Assembly: GCF_014640155.1 (NCBI RefSeq)
Contig: NZ_BMGK01000004.1
Location: 45,350 to 109,349, forward strand
From: Planktosalinus lacus
GTDB lineage: Bacteria; Bacteroidota; Bacteroidia; Flavobacteriales; Flavobacteriaceae
Direction: 5' to 3'
Length of the DNA stretch: 64,000 nt
In this document: positions 44,928 to 53,429 of the stretch, in pieces
How the letters are laid out: each line of letters starts with the position of its first letter
Numbering within the stretch: position 1 is the stretch's first letter
Made by a program: the position numbers and the translations under genes
The notes under the pieces: generated by a model
What the model saw: only the letters and a program-made list of their open reading frames with translations
Databases searched by the model: none
What the model was told of the DNA's origin: nothing

Positions 44928-46061
44928 ATGAAAACAAAAGCTTTATTTTTTTTAGTAGTACTACTGACCTTAACTTTTGAATTTTCTGCTCAAAACACAC
45001 ATTATATTTATGTGAGTGACGCAGGAGGTTTTACAAGTCAACCCTGGCAAATACTTCGTTATGATCTGGATGGAACCAATCCTCAGGTATATATTTCAAA
45101 CCAGGATTTTGTAGCAAATGGAGTAGGCTGGCCACAGGATATTCTCTTTCTTGAAGATCAAAATGTGGTTCTTATTTCTTGTTTGGTAGGAAACAAAATC
45201 ACAAAACACGATGCAGATTCTGGTGCATATATTGACGACTTTGCAACAATACCGGGAGGCCCCACACGTATGAAAATTGGCACAGATGATCTTATTTATG
45301 TTTTGCAATGGAGTGCTACCAATAATAAAGTACTTCGTTTTCAGCAAGACGGCACAGCATTGGGTGAATATACTGATGTGGGAGTAGCCAGAAGTATCGG
45401 TATGGATTGGGATAATGCAGGCAATATGTATATATCTTCTTATAGTGGCAGTTACGTACAAAAATTTGACACAAATGGGATGTTTATGGAAGAGTTTATA
45501 AACACAGAACTAGCAGGCCCCACAAACATTATGTTTGAAGGCAATGGAAATCTTCTTGCATTAAACTGGTCGGGAAATAATGTGAAACGATTTGACGCAT
45601 CAGGAAATTTTTTAGGAACATTTACCACATCTATTACCCAACCCGAAGGTATTACGGTACACCCGGTTAACGATAATTATCTTATTGGAAATGGCGGAAA
45701 TGGCAGTGTTGATATGTTTCAATCTGATGGTACTTTTGTTGAAAGTACCATCCCAAGTGGCTCAGGTGGATTAATGCAACCCAATGCCGTAGTAATAAGA
45801 GATGCAACGCTTTCAACAGAAAGCTTTATAAAACCCAAGGTTTTTGTTACACCCACTTTTGGTTCAGAGTTTAAGTTGAACACAACTGAAACCCAATTTT
45901 TAGATTCTTTAGAGTTGTATAATACACAAGGTGAAAAAGTAGCAAGTTTACCTCTTGATGTTACTATCTGGAATGCTGATCGGCTTTCAGAAGGGCTCTA
46001 TATTTTAACTGCTACAAAAGGAGATTCTAAATTTTCTCAAAAAATTATAGTACAAAAATAA
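44928..46061 (+). CDS. Secreted NHL-type beta-propeller with T9SS sorting domain
   Basis: The 377-residue protein has a signal peptide ending FSAQ. About five or six blades of NHL/SMP-30-like repeats follow (GPTRMKIGTDDLIYVLQW, GMDWDNAGNMYISSYSGSYV, GPTNIMFEGNGNLLALNW, GITVHPVNDNYLIGNGGNG), then a C-terminal T9SS sorting domain of ~75 residues ending SQKIIVQK. The propeller could bind a ligand or act as a lactonase-like fold; catalytic residues are not recognisable. A terminator follows. Confidence 0.82.
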   Translation: MKTKALFFLVVLLTLTFEFSAQNTHYIYVSDAGGFTSQPWQILRYDLDGTNPQVYISNQDFVANGVGWPQDILFLEDQNVVLISCLVGNKITKHDADSGAYIDDFATIPGGPTRMKIGTDDLIYVLQWSATNNKVLRFQQDGTALGEYTDVGVARSIGMDWDNAGNMYISSYSGSYVQKFDTNGMFMEEFINTELAGPTNIMFEGNGNLLALNWSGNNVKRFDASGNFLGTFTTSITQPEGITVHPVNDNYLIGNGGNGSVDMFQSDGTFVESTIPSGSGGLMQPNAVVIRDATLSTESFIKPKVFVTPTFGSEFKLNTTETQFLDSLELYNTQGEKVASLPLDVTIWNADRLSEGLYILTATKGDSKFSQKIIVQK

Positions 46062-46081
46062 TTTAGCTATAAATAGAAAGA

Positions 46082-46118
46082 AACCATATCAAGTTGTTAT
46101 TTGATATGGTTTATTTTT
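46082..46118 (+). terminator. Intrinsic terminator after NHL gene
   Basis: Perfect 11-bp stem AACCATATCAA / TTGATATGGTT with an 8-base loop, then a T-rich run. It lies 20 bases after the stop. Confidence 0.8.
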
Positions 46119-46274
46119 TGTCATATCTTTAAAGCTATGAATCTTCAGGAGGTATTAAATTTATTTTTCAGAATCATTGTATCGTTTCACATACTAAATT
46201 TATTCATAAAAGACCAAGAAATATGAAGCTTGTAAAAACCTTCACAGAATACTTCAGTCAAAAAAATATAGTGA

Positions 46275-47252
46275 ATGGGTAGAGATGTGAATTATGATGT
46301 AGTCATTATCGGTGCCGGTCCTATAGGGATTGCATGTGCATTGGAATGCAAAAAAAACAATCTCAGGTATCTTGTTCTTGAAAAAGGAACTTTAGTCAAC
46401 TCGCTCTACAATTACCCGCTGGATATGACCTTCTTCTCTACTTCTGAAAAACTGGAAATAGACAACATTCCTTTTATGAGCGTCAACCCCAAGCCCAAAC
46501 GCATTGAAGCCCTGGAATATTACCGGCGAGTAGCAACAAATAATGACTTGAACATCAACCTTTTTGAAAAGGTTCTTTCCTCTGAAAAAGAAGGCCCCCT
46601 TTTTAAAATCACTTCTGAAAAAGCCACGTATTTTTCCGAAAACCTGATTGTATCTACGGGGTTTTATGACATTCCCAATAAACTGAATGTCCCCGGTGAA
46701 GATTTAAAAAAGGTAACTCATTATTATAAAGAAGCACACTATTACACTTTGCAAAAAGTGGTTGTTGTGGGTGCCAGCAATTCTGCCGTGGACGCTGCGC
46801 TTGAAATCTGGCGAAAAGGTGGAGATGTAACAATGATTATACGTGGAAAATCTATAGGCGACCGTGTGAAATACTGGGTAAAGCCCGATATTGAAAATCG
46901 CATTAAAGAAGGAAGCATCAAAGCCCATTTTGAATCTGAAATTAAAGAAATAACGAAAAATGAAGTCATCATCAACACATCTGAAGGAGATGTTACTATA
47001 GAAAATGACTTTGTCATTGCTTTAACCGGCTACCGGCCAAATTTCAAGTTTCTTGAAGATTTGGGCATAAAACTTTCAAACGACGAAAAATCATATCCCA
47101 CCTATAATAAAAAAAGCATGGAAACCAACGTCAAGGGTCTTTACCTCGCGGGTGTTATTTGCGGCGGAATGGACACCCATTTATGGTTTATTGAAAACTC
47201 TGTGATTCACGCAAAACAAATTGTAAAGCATATCCTTTCAAAAAACAAATAA
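46275..47252 (+). CDS. ypdA: YpdA-type putative bacillithiol disulfide reductase
   Basis: The 325-residue FAD/NAD(P)H oxidoreductase shows the FAD Rossmann motif VVIIGAGPIGIACALE (9-24), YPLDMTFFSTSEKLEI typical of YpdA, a second nucleotide site VVVGASNSAVDAALE and ALTGYRPNF. Firmicute YpdA reduces bacillithiol disulfide with NADPH. Bacteroidota carry the same family and some make bacillithiol. No redox CxxC is visible, as expected for YpdA. It is followed by a TauE/SafE gene after 9 bases. Confidence 0.88.
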   Translation: MGRDVNYDVVIIGAGPIGIACALECKKNNLRYLVLEKGTLVNSLYNYPLDMTFFSTSEKLEIDNIPFMSVNPKPKRIEALEYYRRVATNNDLNINLFEKVLSSEKEGPLFKITSEKATYFSENLIVSTGFYDIPNKLNVPGEDLKKVTHYYKEAHYYTLQKVVVVGASNSAVDAALEIWRKGGDVTMIIRGKSIGDRVKYWVKPDIENRIKEGSIKAHFESEIKEITKNEVIINTSEGDVTIENDFVIALTGYRPNFKFLEDLGIKLSNDEKSYPTYNKKSMETNVKGLYLAGVICGGMDTHLWFIENSVIHAKQIVKHILSKNK

Positions 47253-47261
47253 TCCCTAAAA

Positions 47262-48026
47262 ATGGTTGAGGCCTTCCAGAATATAGAAATCGGATTGTTG
47301 CTGCTATTGTTTGGACTGGGGGTTGTTGCTTTTATTATTTCGACTGTTTCGGGAGGTGGCGGGGCTTTGATTTTGGTACCCGTTTTAAACTGGCTTATTG
47401 GAACGCCCTCTACTGCTCCGGTTTTAAATCTCGGAACATTTATTGGCCGGCCGGTAAGGTTAATCCTCTTTTGGAAACATATCAACTGGAAGGTCTTTTG
47501 GTATTATGTTCCGGCAGCACTCTGTGGGGCCTGGATTGCCGGATGGATATTCAGCGAACTCAATGTAGACTGGCTAAAGTTTTTTGTGGGGCTGTTTTTA
47601 ATAAGCACCTTGTTTCAATACCGTTTCGGTAAAAAGAAGCAATCCTTTGTCATGAAATACCGGTATTTTGTTCCTTTGGGTTTGGCTGTTTCCATCCTGG
47701 GCACCATAATCGGGGCACTTGGCCCTGTTTTAAACCCTTTTTATTTAAATATTGGCCTGGAAAAAGAGGATTTGATCGCTACCAAAACTGCCAACTCTTT
47801 CTTTATGGGAGTGGCACAAATAAGCAGTTATAGTTTTTTTGGACTTTTGGACAACACCCTATGGATTTTTGGTATTGTATTGGGTCTTGGGGCAGCTTTG
47901 GGAAATTGGTTGGGTAAACTATTCCTTTCCAAAATGAAAAGCAGTTTGTTCAGAAAATTTTTAATTGCCCTGATGGTCATCAGTGGTTTTATTATGATGT
48001 ACGACTTGTTGAAATCCTTTTTTTAA
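47262..48026 (+). CDS. TauE/SafE-family sulfite/anion exporter
   Basis: The 254-residue protein is an integral membrane protein with about eight helices in two halves. The family glycine-rich segment STVSGGGGALILVPVL opens the first half, and LGTIIGALGPVLNPFYLN the second. TauE/SafE proteins move sulfite, sulfoacetate or related anions. It sits 9 bases after ypdA, so thiol or sulfur metabolism may link them; this is inference. Confidence 0.85.
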   Translation: MVEAFQNIEIGLLLLLFGLGVVAFIISTVSGGGGALILVPVLNWLIGTPSTAPVLNLGTFIGRPVRLILFWKHINWKVFWYYVPAALCGAWIAGWIFSELNVDWLKFFVGLFLISTLFQYRFGKKKQSFVMKYRYFVPLGLAVSILGTIIGALGPVLNPFYLNIGLEKEDLIATKTANSFFMGVAQISSYSFFGLLDNTLWIFGIVLGLGAALGNWLGKLFLSKMKSSLFRKFLIALMVISGFIMMYDLLKSFF

Positions 48027-48257
48027 AAAGTAAAAGCAATCCTATTTTCAAAAGTGAACGCATCAACTCAAGTCAATAATTTCACAGACTTCCTCAACAG
48101 TTGAATTCTTTTATCCTATTAAGATAGCTGCAATTGTAATTTTTTATAAAAAATTAATACACAATTAAGAAATGTTTAGCAGGAATACAGTTTTCTATCC
48201 TTTGATTTTTAACGGAATAGACCTATCTTAGATAGAATAACCTTAAAAATTCAAAAG

Positions 48258-49412
48258 ATGGATTTAATAAGCCCAAAAGATTTAAAAAAGTTAACAGAAT
48301 ATACAAATGATGTATGTGTTTCAATCTTTATTGCAACCTCAAGGTCAGGTAAAGAAGTATTGGAACTACATGACAAAACTCGTTTAAAAGGAAAATGGGA
48401 TGAATGCAAACGGAAACTTGAAAATAAAGGAGTCGCAGTTGAGAAAATAAAAAAGATTGACAGGCCCATTCAGGATTTGTTAAATGACAGCGATTTTTGG
48501 AGGCATCAGTCAGATGGTCTTGCCATTTTTGCTTCTGATTCTTTTTTTGATAAATACACTCTGCCCATCAACTTTGAAGACTATGTTTATGTCTCAAAAG
48601 AATTTTACCTGAAACCCCTTGCCCCTATACTTTCAGGTGATGGGAAATTTTTCATCCTTTCGCTGCAGCTTAAGGATATTAAATTTTATGAAGCCACACG
48701 ATACAGCATCGGGGAAATAAAAATTGACGAAATAACACCATCGAGTCTGCGGGATCGTGTGGGTTATGATTATGAAGAAAAAAACCTTCAGTTCAGGAGC
48801 CAGCAAGAAGGTGAAGGTCATGCTATTTTTCACGGTCATGGCGCCGGTGGCAGGGATCATAAAGATGAAATATTTAAATTCTACAAAGCTATTGATGACG
48901 GCCTGAACAAGCTTTTGGAAAATGAAAAAGCTCCCCTGGTCATTTTTTGTCAGGACTATATGTTTCCCATCTATAAAGAAGCAAACACTTACAACAACCT
49001 CTATGACACCCCCATTCCGGGAAACCCAAATGATGTTGACATCATAGGCCTTCACAGCAAAGCAGTAGAAACCGTTGAGTCTTATCTGAATCAGGAAGAA
49101 AAGAAAAAATTAAAGAACTATGATGACATCCCTTTAAGTGAAAAAAGTGCTGCTGTGCACGATATCATTCCCGCTGCTTTTCAAGGTAAAATTGACGCCT
49201 TGTTTTTAGAAAACCGGGGAGAAATTTGGGGAACCTATGATGAAGAGAACATGAAAGTAAAAGTACAGGATAAACAAACACCTGAAAACACCTCTTTAAT
49301 GAACCTTGCCGCAGTCAAGGTATTGGAAAACAAAGGCGCTGTTTACTTGGTTGAATCTCCTCTTATGCCGGAAAAAGAAGGTAAAATGAATGCCATTCTG
49401 AGGTACCGTTAA
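48258..49412 (+). CDS. baeRF-like (bacterial archaeo-eukaryotic release-factor-like) protein
   Basis: The 384-residue soluble protein matches the pattern of the baeRF_family3/7 proteins: VCVSIFIATSRSGKEVLE at the start, DSDFWRHQSDGLAIFASD, KEFYLKPLAPILSGDGKFFIL and KFYEATRYSIGEI. A His/Gly-rich stretch HAIFHGHGAGGRDHKDEI lies near residue 195. The family is related to eRF1/Pelota domain 2 and is predicted to act on ribosomes or RNA under stress; no function is proven. It stands alone. Confidence 0.7.
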   Translation: MDLISPKDLKKLTEYTNDVCVSIFIATSRSGKEVLELHDKTRLKGKWDECKRKLENKGVAVEKIKKIDRPIQDLLNDSDFWRHQSDGLAIFASDSFFDKYTLPINFEDYVYVSKEFYLKPLAPILSGDGKFFILSLQLKDIKFYEATRYSIGEIKIDEITPSSLRDRVGYDYEEKNLQFRSQQEGEGHAIFHGHGAGGRDHKDEIFKFYKAIDDGLNKLLENEKAPLVIFCQDYMFPIYKEANTYNNLYDTPIPGNPNDVDIIGLHSKAVETVESYLNQEEKKKLKNYDDIPLSEKSAAVHDIIPAAFQGKIDALFLENRGEIWGTYDEENMKVKVQDKQTPENTSLMNLAAVKVLENKGAVYLVESPLMPEKEGKMNAILRYR

Positions 49413-49437
49413 GATGTTTTTATTATATATGAGAAAT

Positions 49438-50292
49438 TTAATACCCAGCAAAATTAAAGTTCAGCAACTTTTTTTTAAACGTATAAAGTTCCGGAAAGTT
49501 TTGTTTTAGTTCCACAGGAGACTCAAAAAAATACTCAGCCAGTACGGCCATAAATTCATATTGGTTTGTAAACGCATAGGTCCTGAAAAAACGAGTGTTG
49601 TCCAGTTGGTCTTTTACTTCCTGATTGGTCAACCGTTTAAGAATGTTCTTAAAATGTTTCATGTATCGTGCAGAATCGGGGTCTTTTCCGGTCATCGCCT
49701 CGAGTTGCATGGCGTGCATGAATTCGTGTATCCCCAGGTTGAGATTATCATTTGTAATTTCATACCCTTTCTCAAAATCTTTCCAGGATAAGGCTAAAAC
49801 CCGGAGTTTTGGGTTGAATTCGCCTTTGTGGTAAGCATCATTTTCTTTGCTGTAAAATTCTTTTGGGTAAATCAGGATAGAGTCTATCAACCTGTACGTA
49901 TAGTTTTTTCTGCCAAAACTAAGTAAACACCCTATGGCAGCAATCAAGGTAATATGTGTTTCAGTAAGTTCAAGCCCTTCCCTGCCAATAAAATGTTTCT
50001 GCCTGATAAAGGTAGCAACCCGGTGTTCAAATTGTTTTTTGTGCTTAGAAGAAAGTTGATTGTAAATTGAAAATCGCGAACGCAAAACGCTTTGCTGCTT
50101 TTCAGACAGTCTCTTATAGACAAAAAATTGCCGTATCAACGGCTTGTCAAAATAAAGCATGTAGTGATGTTCAAACACCCGGAATAAAAACAGAAAAATA
50201 CCTAAAAAAACAAGGGCATACGCATAAGGCGCAAGCCAGCCATAATTTTGATTGGTGTCTACAGCGTTTAGCAATAATGGAAAAAGTTCCAT
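49438..50292 (-). CDS. M90/MtfA-like zinc peptidase, membrane-anchored
   Basis: The 284-residue protein has one N-terminal membrane helix (about 22-40) and an MtfA-type metalloprotease domain with the zinc motif H189-E-F-M-H193 in LNLGIHEFMHAMQLEAM. Preceding FIGREGLELTETHITLIAA and IYPKEFYS are further family landmarks. E. coli MtfA is cytosolic and binds the repressor Mlc. This version is anchored and larger at the N terminus, as in other Bacteroidota. Substrate unknown. Confidence 0.83.
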   Translation of the reverse strand: MELFPLLLNAVDTNQNYGWLAPYAYALVFLGIFLFLFRVFEHHYMLYFDKPLIRQFFVYKRLSEKQQSVLRSRFSIYNQLSSKHKKQFEHRVATFIRQKHFIGREGLELTETHITLIAAIGCLLSFGRKNYTYRLIDSILIYPKEFYSKENDAYHKGEFNPKLRVLALSWKDFEKGYEITNDNLNLGIHEFMHAMQLEAMTGKDPDSARYMKHFKNILKRLTNQEVKDQLDNTRFFRTYAFTNQYEFMAVLAEYFFESPVELKQNFPELYTFKKKLLNFNFAGY

Positions 50293-50412
50293 TGAAATTC
50301 TTTAATGAAGTAACGTTCCAGAATAGTAAATCGTATTTTTGAGTAGAAAACTATGGGCATACACTATCCATACACCATCTATTAAGTATCCATTAAGTAT
50401 CTATGGAGTAGC

Positions 50413-50949
50413 TTATTCCCTTTTTGAAGAATCACCAACAAAGTTTTGGGAGTTGTTCTTAAACAAGATGTTGAATGTGGTCAAACTTCCATAGCAACGG
50501 GTGATGTATTGCTGCAGGTCAATCTTAAGATCGGCATCCAGCTCTTTGGAGGCGTTGATTTTTTGTTCCATCACACGTAAGCGATCGCGCAACATCACAA
50601 TTTTATTAAAGAAGGTGTCGACAGGCACTTCTTTGGAGGACAAGGTTTTGTCTTTGGGCTGCAGGATCATAGTACCCCCGCGCCATTTATCAGCAAGGGG
50701 CACCACTTCGCTAATATCGCTCCAGCGCTTTAGGATGTCCCTGAGTGATTCTTCCACTTCTGAAAAGCTCACGGTGTCCACTTCGTCTTCCACGGCTTCT
50801 ATGGTCTCAAAATCATCGTCAACAGGAATTGTTTCCAGTCCCTTGTCCATAAAAGTCACCCAATACATTTTGGAAGTGACATTGGTGACCACTCCCTTGC
50901 CGTGCGTGGGATGATCAATCCTTGATCCTATACCTAATATTTGTTGCAT
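50413..50949 (-). CDS. Hypothetical protein with tudor-like N terminus
   Basis: This 178-residue protein starts with a small beta-barrel segment, IGSRIDHPTHGKGVVTNVTS and YWVTFMDKGLETIPVDDDFE. It resembles the tudor/SH3-like C-terminal end of PcrA/UvrD helicases, which binds RNA polymerase. The rest is helical (EVEESLRDILKRW, DKWRGGTMILQPKD, NKIVMLRDRLRVMEQKINA) and is not known to me. Conserved in Bacteroidota by appearance; function unknown. Confidence 0.7.
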   Translation of the reverse strand: MQQILGIGSRIDHPTHGKGVVTNVTSKMYWVTFMDKGLETIPVDDDFETIEAVEDEVDTVSFSEVEESLRDILKRWSDISEVVPLADKWRGGTMILQPKDKTLSSKEVPVDTFFNKIVMLRDRLRVMEQKINASKELDADLKIDLQQYITRCYGSLTTFNILFKNNSQNFVGDSSKRE

Positions 50950-50956
50950 ATCCCCT

Positions 50957-50976
50957 ATTCCCGCGAAGGCGGGAAT
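50957..50976. repeat. Dispersed palindromic repeat, copy 2
   Basis: Perfect 8-bp arms ATTCCCGC / GCGGGAAT around GAAG, followed by ATCTCATGATTT, which partly matches the tails of the copies at 42829 and 63745. It sits 8 bases upstream of the start of the tudor-like gene (minus strand). Confidence 0.6.
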
Positions 50977-51050
50977 CTCATGATTTAAAGTTCTACATTT
51001 CCATCACTAAATAAAGCATTTTTTTAAAAAGGTGCAATAGTTTTAAAAAG

Positions 51051-51084
51051 AAAAAGACCTTTAGCCGAAGCTAAACGTCTTTTT
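51051..51084 (-). terminator. UUCG-tetraloop terminator
   Basis: On the minus strand the stem AAAAAGAC / GTCTTTTT (one C-C mismatch, then TTTAGC / GCTAAA) encloses the loop TTCG closed by C-G, an extra-stable tetraloop. It can end transcription coming from the cupin gene. Confidence 0.75.
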
Positions 51085-51289
51085 CATACAACTGGTTGGT
51101 TATTTTTTATTTTTTCACCAGTTTAATAAACTTGGCTGCGACTGGCACTTTATTTAGTCTTACGTCCTGAGTCCTGCAGTCCTAAGTCACAGGGTTAAAG
51201 TCTTTTTTTATATTTTCTCTTCTCTTATATCCACTCACGGCTCACCTCCATCTTAATAATGCTTTCATCTAAATATCAGAAAAAATGCA

Positions 51290-51525
51290 CGTATGAGTGT
51301 ATGATTCAAGTAAAAACCCAAAAACGAATGTATAGACTCACCTGCATGAATGTATGATTCATGATGCATGAGTGTATGATTCAGGTCGAGTCTATGTATG
51401 GTTCATGCATGGTTACTGTATGGTTCGCCTGAAGCGAATGCCACCCGAGTCCCACTTGAATGCTACTCTAATGCCACTTTCATGCCACCTTTAAGGCATG
51501 ATAAAGGCATATAAATGCTATAAAG
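51290..51525. repeat. Degenerate direct-repeat tract
   Basis: The unit TGTATGATTC (also TGTATGGTTC, TGTATAGACTC) recurs about six times with irregular spacing, interleaved with GCATGA. It shades into a second set of units (AATGCCACC, AATGCTACT, AATGCCACT, CATGCCACC, AAGGCATGA, AAGGCATAT). Spacing is too uneven for CRISPR and no protein is encoded. Confidence 0.5.
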
Positions 51526-51674
51526 AGTACTTTTCGCCAAAAATCAATTACTATTTTTAACAATAAAATTAATGTTTAAAATCGGTCAACTCTAATCAGG
51601 GAAGTTCATCAGGAGCATACTGGCGGGGGTATAGCCGCTATTACCACATTGTACTTTGGTTCTACATATGTTTT

Positions 51675-52049
51675 TTAGCCATTTTCGGCCATTTTATTTC
51701 CAATGTGTGTCATCACTTCATTGAATTCTTTTGATGGACTGAATTCAATCATTTTAACATCTTCCTGTACAATTGCGGTATGTCCGGTTGGTAAATAATA
51801 AACATCCCCTACTGTTAAAACTTCCTCAGCTCCATCATCATATTTAACAAGTAGTTCCCCACTTAATATATATCCCCAATGTGTACTGTGACAACTGTCA
51901 TTTTTAAGTCCATTTAATAAAGGCGTAAAATCCGTTCCCTTTGGCAACTCGTTAAAGCAAACCGTCATTCCACCAAAGTTGTCTTGCATTCGCATCGTTG
52001 TTCCGGGTGCTTCCATTGTTACCGGAATGTTTTTTTTGTTGACTTTCAT
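51675..52049 (-). CDS. Small cupin-domain protein
   Basis: The 124-residue protein has a single cupin barrel. The first motif is reduced to HSTHWGYILSGELLVKYDD, and the second is VYYLPTGHTAIVQED. Cupins of this size bind a metal or small ligand; a stress or sensing role is possible but not shown. It is the last gene of the minus-strand metal-related group, though 354 bases separate it from its upstream neighbour. Confidence 0.8.
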   Translation of the reverse strand: MKVNKKNIPVTMEAPGTTMRMQDNFGGMTVCFNELPKGTDFTPLLNGLKNDSCHSTHWGYILSGELLVKYDDGAEEVLTVGDVYYLPTGHTAIVQEDVKMIEFSPSKEFNEVMTHIGNKMAENG

Positions 52050-52403
52050 AATTTAATATTTAATTGATTAGTTGATTTTTAAATTACTTGCGTAGTACAT
52101 TAGTATATTAAAGCTAGGTTAAAAATTTATAATTGATATAGTTCATATCTAAAACATGCTTTGTTTATTTTTTTCTAAAGTAGTGCCTTCCGGCAAAATA
52201 TCAAAGGAATTTTTAATGTTATATTGTTGTTAGTGAAAACATTAGGAAAATATCATTCATCTGAAACGTCTGTGTGAAATAGCAAAGGGATGTTTAATAA
52301 AATAACGGAGGTACCCTCAGAAGCCGGTTGTGCAACCCGGGAGGTTTTATGTTTTTTGTGTGGGCACGAAGTCATAGACTTCGCGCAGCAAGGAGTTCTT
52401 CTA
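52050..52403. other. 354-bp intergenic region with small hairpins
   Basis: No convincing gene. The left half is very AT-rich. The right half contains a palindrome CGAAGTC ATA GACTTCG (52367-52383) and an inverted repeat GGTTG / CAACC near 52326; neither has a T run. A reading frame on the plus strand here has no recognisable content and runs antisense into the GDCCVxC gene. Confidence 0.5.
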
Positions 52404-52610
52404 TCAACAACAGGGCTCATCTTGTTGGATGGGTAGGCACTTTACACTTCCGTAACTGCAATAAACACAACAGTCGCCTTGCAGTGGTTTTAATACCGTC
52501 TTGCACTTTTCACATTCGTAAAAAAATTGGCAAGCTTCTGTGGGCATTGTTTCTTCTTTCCGGTGGCCGCAGTTAGGGCAAGTGATGGTGGATTGTAATG
52601 TGACCTCCAT
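52404..52610 (-). CDS. GDCCVxC-domain small metal-associated protein
   Basis: The 68-residue protein is Cys-rich: a CPNCGHRKEE knuckle, CEKCKTV, and the family signature GDCCVYC followed by CSYGS. It ends in CC. GDCCVxC proteins are found beside mercury transport and resistance genes (some are selenoproteins). The exact activity is unproven. It starts 1 base after the merTP stop, so the two are in one operon. Confidence 0.88.
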   Translation of the reverse strand: MEVTLQSTITCPNCGHRKEETMPTEACQFFYECEKCKTVLKPLQGDCCVYCSYGSVKCLPIQQDEPCC

Positions 52611-52611
52611 T

Positions 52612-53229
52612 TTATTGCTCCTTTTTGGCTGTTACTGTATATCCTGTTGCGGTAATTGCATTTTCAATTTCTGCAACGTTTGTTTTTGAGTTGTCAAATT
52701 CTACAATAGTATTTCCATTGTCATAGGAGGCTGTTGAATTTATGATTCCCGGAAGTTTATTCACTTCGTGGTTTATGGGTGCTTCACAACCCGCACACGT
52801 CATGCCACTTACTGAAAACTCAACAGTTTGTACATTTGCTTTGTCAACTACAACCATTTGTTTTTCTGTCTGGGGAAAGAAAGCTGAAGAATAGTATGGA
52901 AAGGCAAGCATCAATACTGCAAAAACGGTGATGATTCCTAAAAAAGTGTTGCTTTGAATAAACTTTGGTTTTACATCAGTTTCACAATTGCTGCAGTCAA
53001 TTTCCTTTTTTGGTTTGAGTTGTAAATACCAGGCAAACCCAAGAACAAATAGGGTCAACCCAATTAAATAAGGTCTGAAAGGGTCAAGCCATGAAAAAGT
53101 TGAAGCCACACCGCTCGTTCCGGCAACCAAAGCCAAAACAGGGGTGATACAACAAAACGAAGCTACAATTGCTGTCAAAAGCCCAAGGCCTGCGAGTCTT
53201 TTTTCTGATTCTATTTTCTTGTTGCCCAT
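52612..53229 (-). CDS. merTP: Mercuric transport protein, MerT-MerP fusion
   Basis: The 205-residue protein has MerT-like helices with the vicinal cysteines C26-C27 (VASFCCITPVLAL), a cytoplasmic pair C79/C82 (DCSNC) and a C-terminal heavy-metal-associated domain with GMTCAGCE (C145/C148), which is the MerP part. Hg(II) would be captured outside and passed inward. The start MGNKKIESEK is chosen over an upstream TTG. A mercuric reductase and MerR are missing here, which is odd for a detoxification operon. Confidence 0.87.
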   Translation of the reverse strand: MGNKKIESEKRLAGLGLLTAIVASFCCITPVLALVAGTSGVASTFSWLDPFRPYLIGLTLFVLGFAWYLQLKPKKEIDCSNCETDVKPKFIQSNTFLGIITVFAVLMLAFPYYSSAFFPQTEKQMVVVDKANVQTVEFSVSGMTCAGCEAPINHEVNKLPGIINSTASYDNGNTIVEFDNSKTNVAEIENAITATGYTVTAKKEQ

Positions 53230-53429
53230 ATTGACTGTCAAAGGTAATCCATTTCTTAAAACCCATGTATCCAAAAACCTTTAAATGTTATTTGCATTGT
53301 CCATACAAAACCGGAAAACCTTCAAGAGCCGGGAAAAAAGGGAAATTCAGAAGTGAATTTCTTGCTAAGAAGGCACTAAATCACAAAGTTTCACTAAGAG
53401 AAAAGATTATACACTTTGTGTGAGACGAA

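Larger units (their letters stand above)
50950..51674. other. 725-bp intergenic region with repeats, no gene
   Basis: No coding stretch of weight is seen on either strand. It holds a palindromic repeat (50957), a terminator (51051), a short stretch with three GTCCT units (about 51165-51192) and a degenerate direct-repeat zone at about 51290-51525. Confidence 0.6.

Noticed and set aside
46138-46225. Small gene of ~28 codons
   Set aside because: Too short, AT-rich, no domain; lies just past a terminator.
51290-51525. CRISPR array
   Set aside because: Repeat units are short, unequal in spacing and diverged, with no constant repeat-spacer pattern and no cas genes.
52328-52576. Plus-strand gene before the GDCCVxC gene
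   Set aside because: Runs antisense over a clear small gene and has no recognisable domain.
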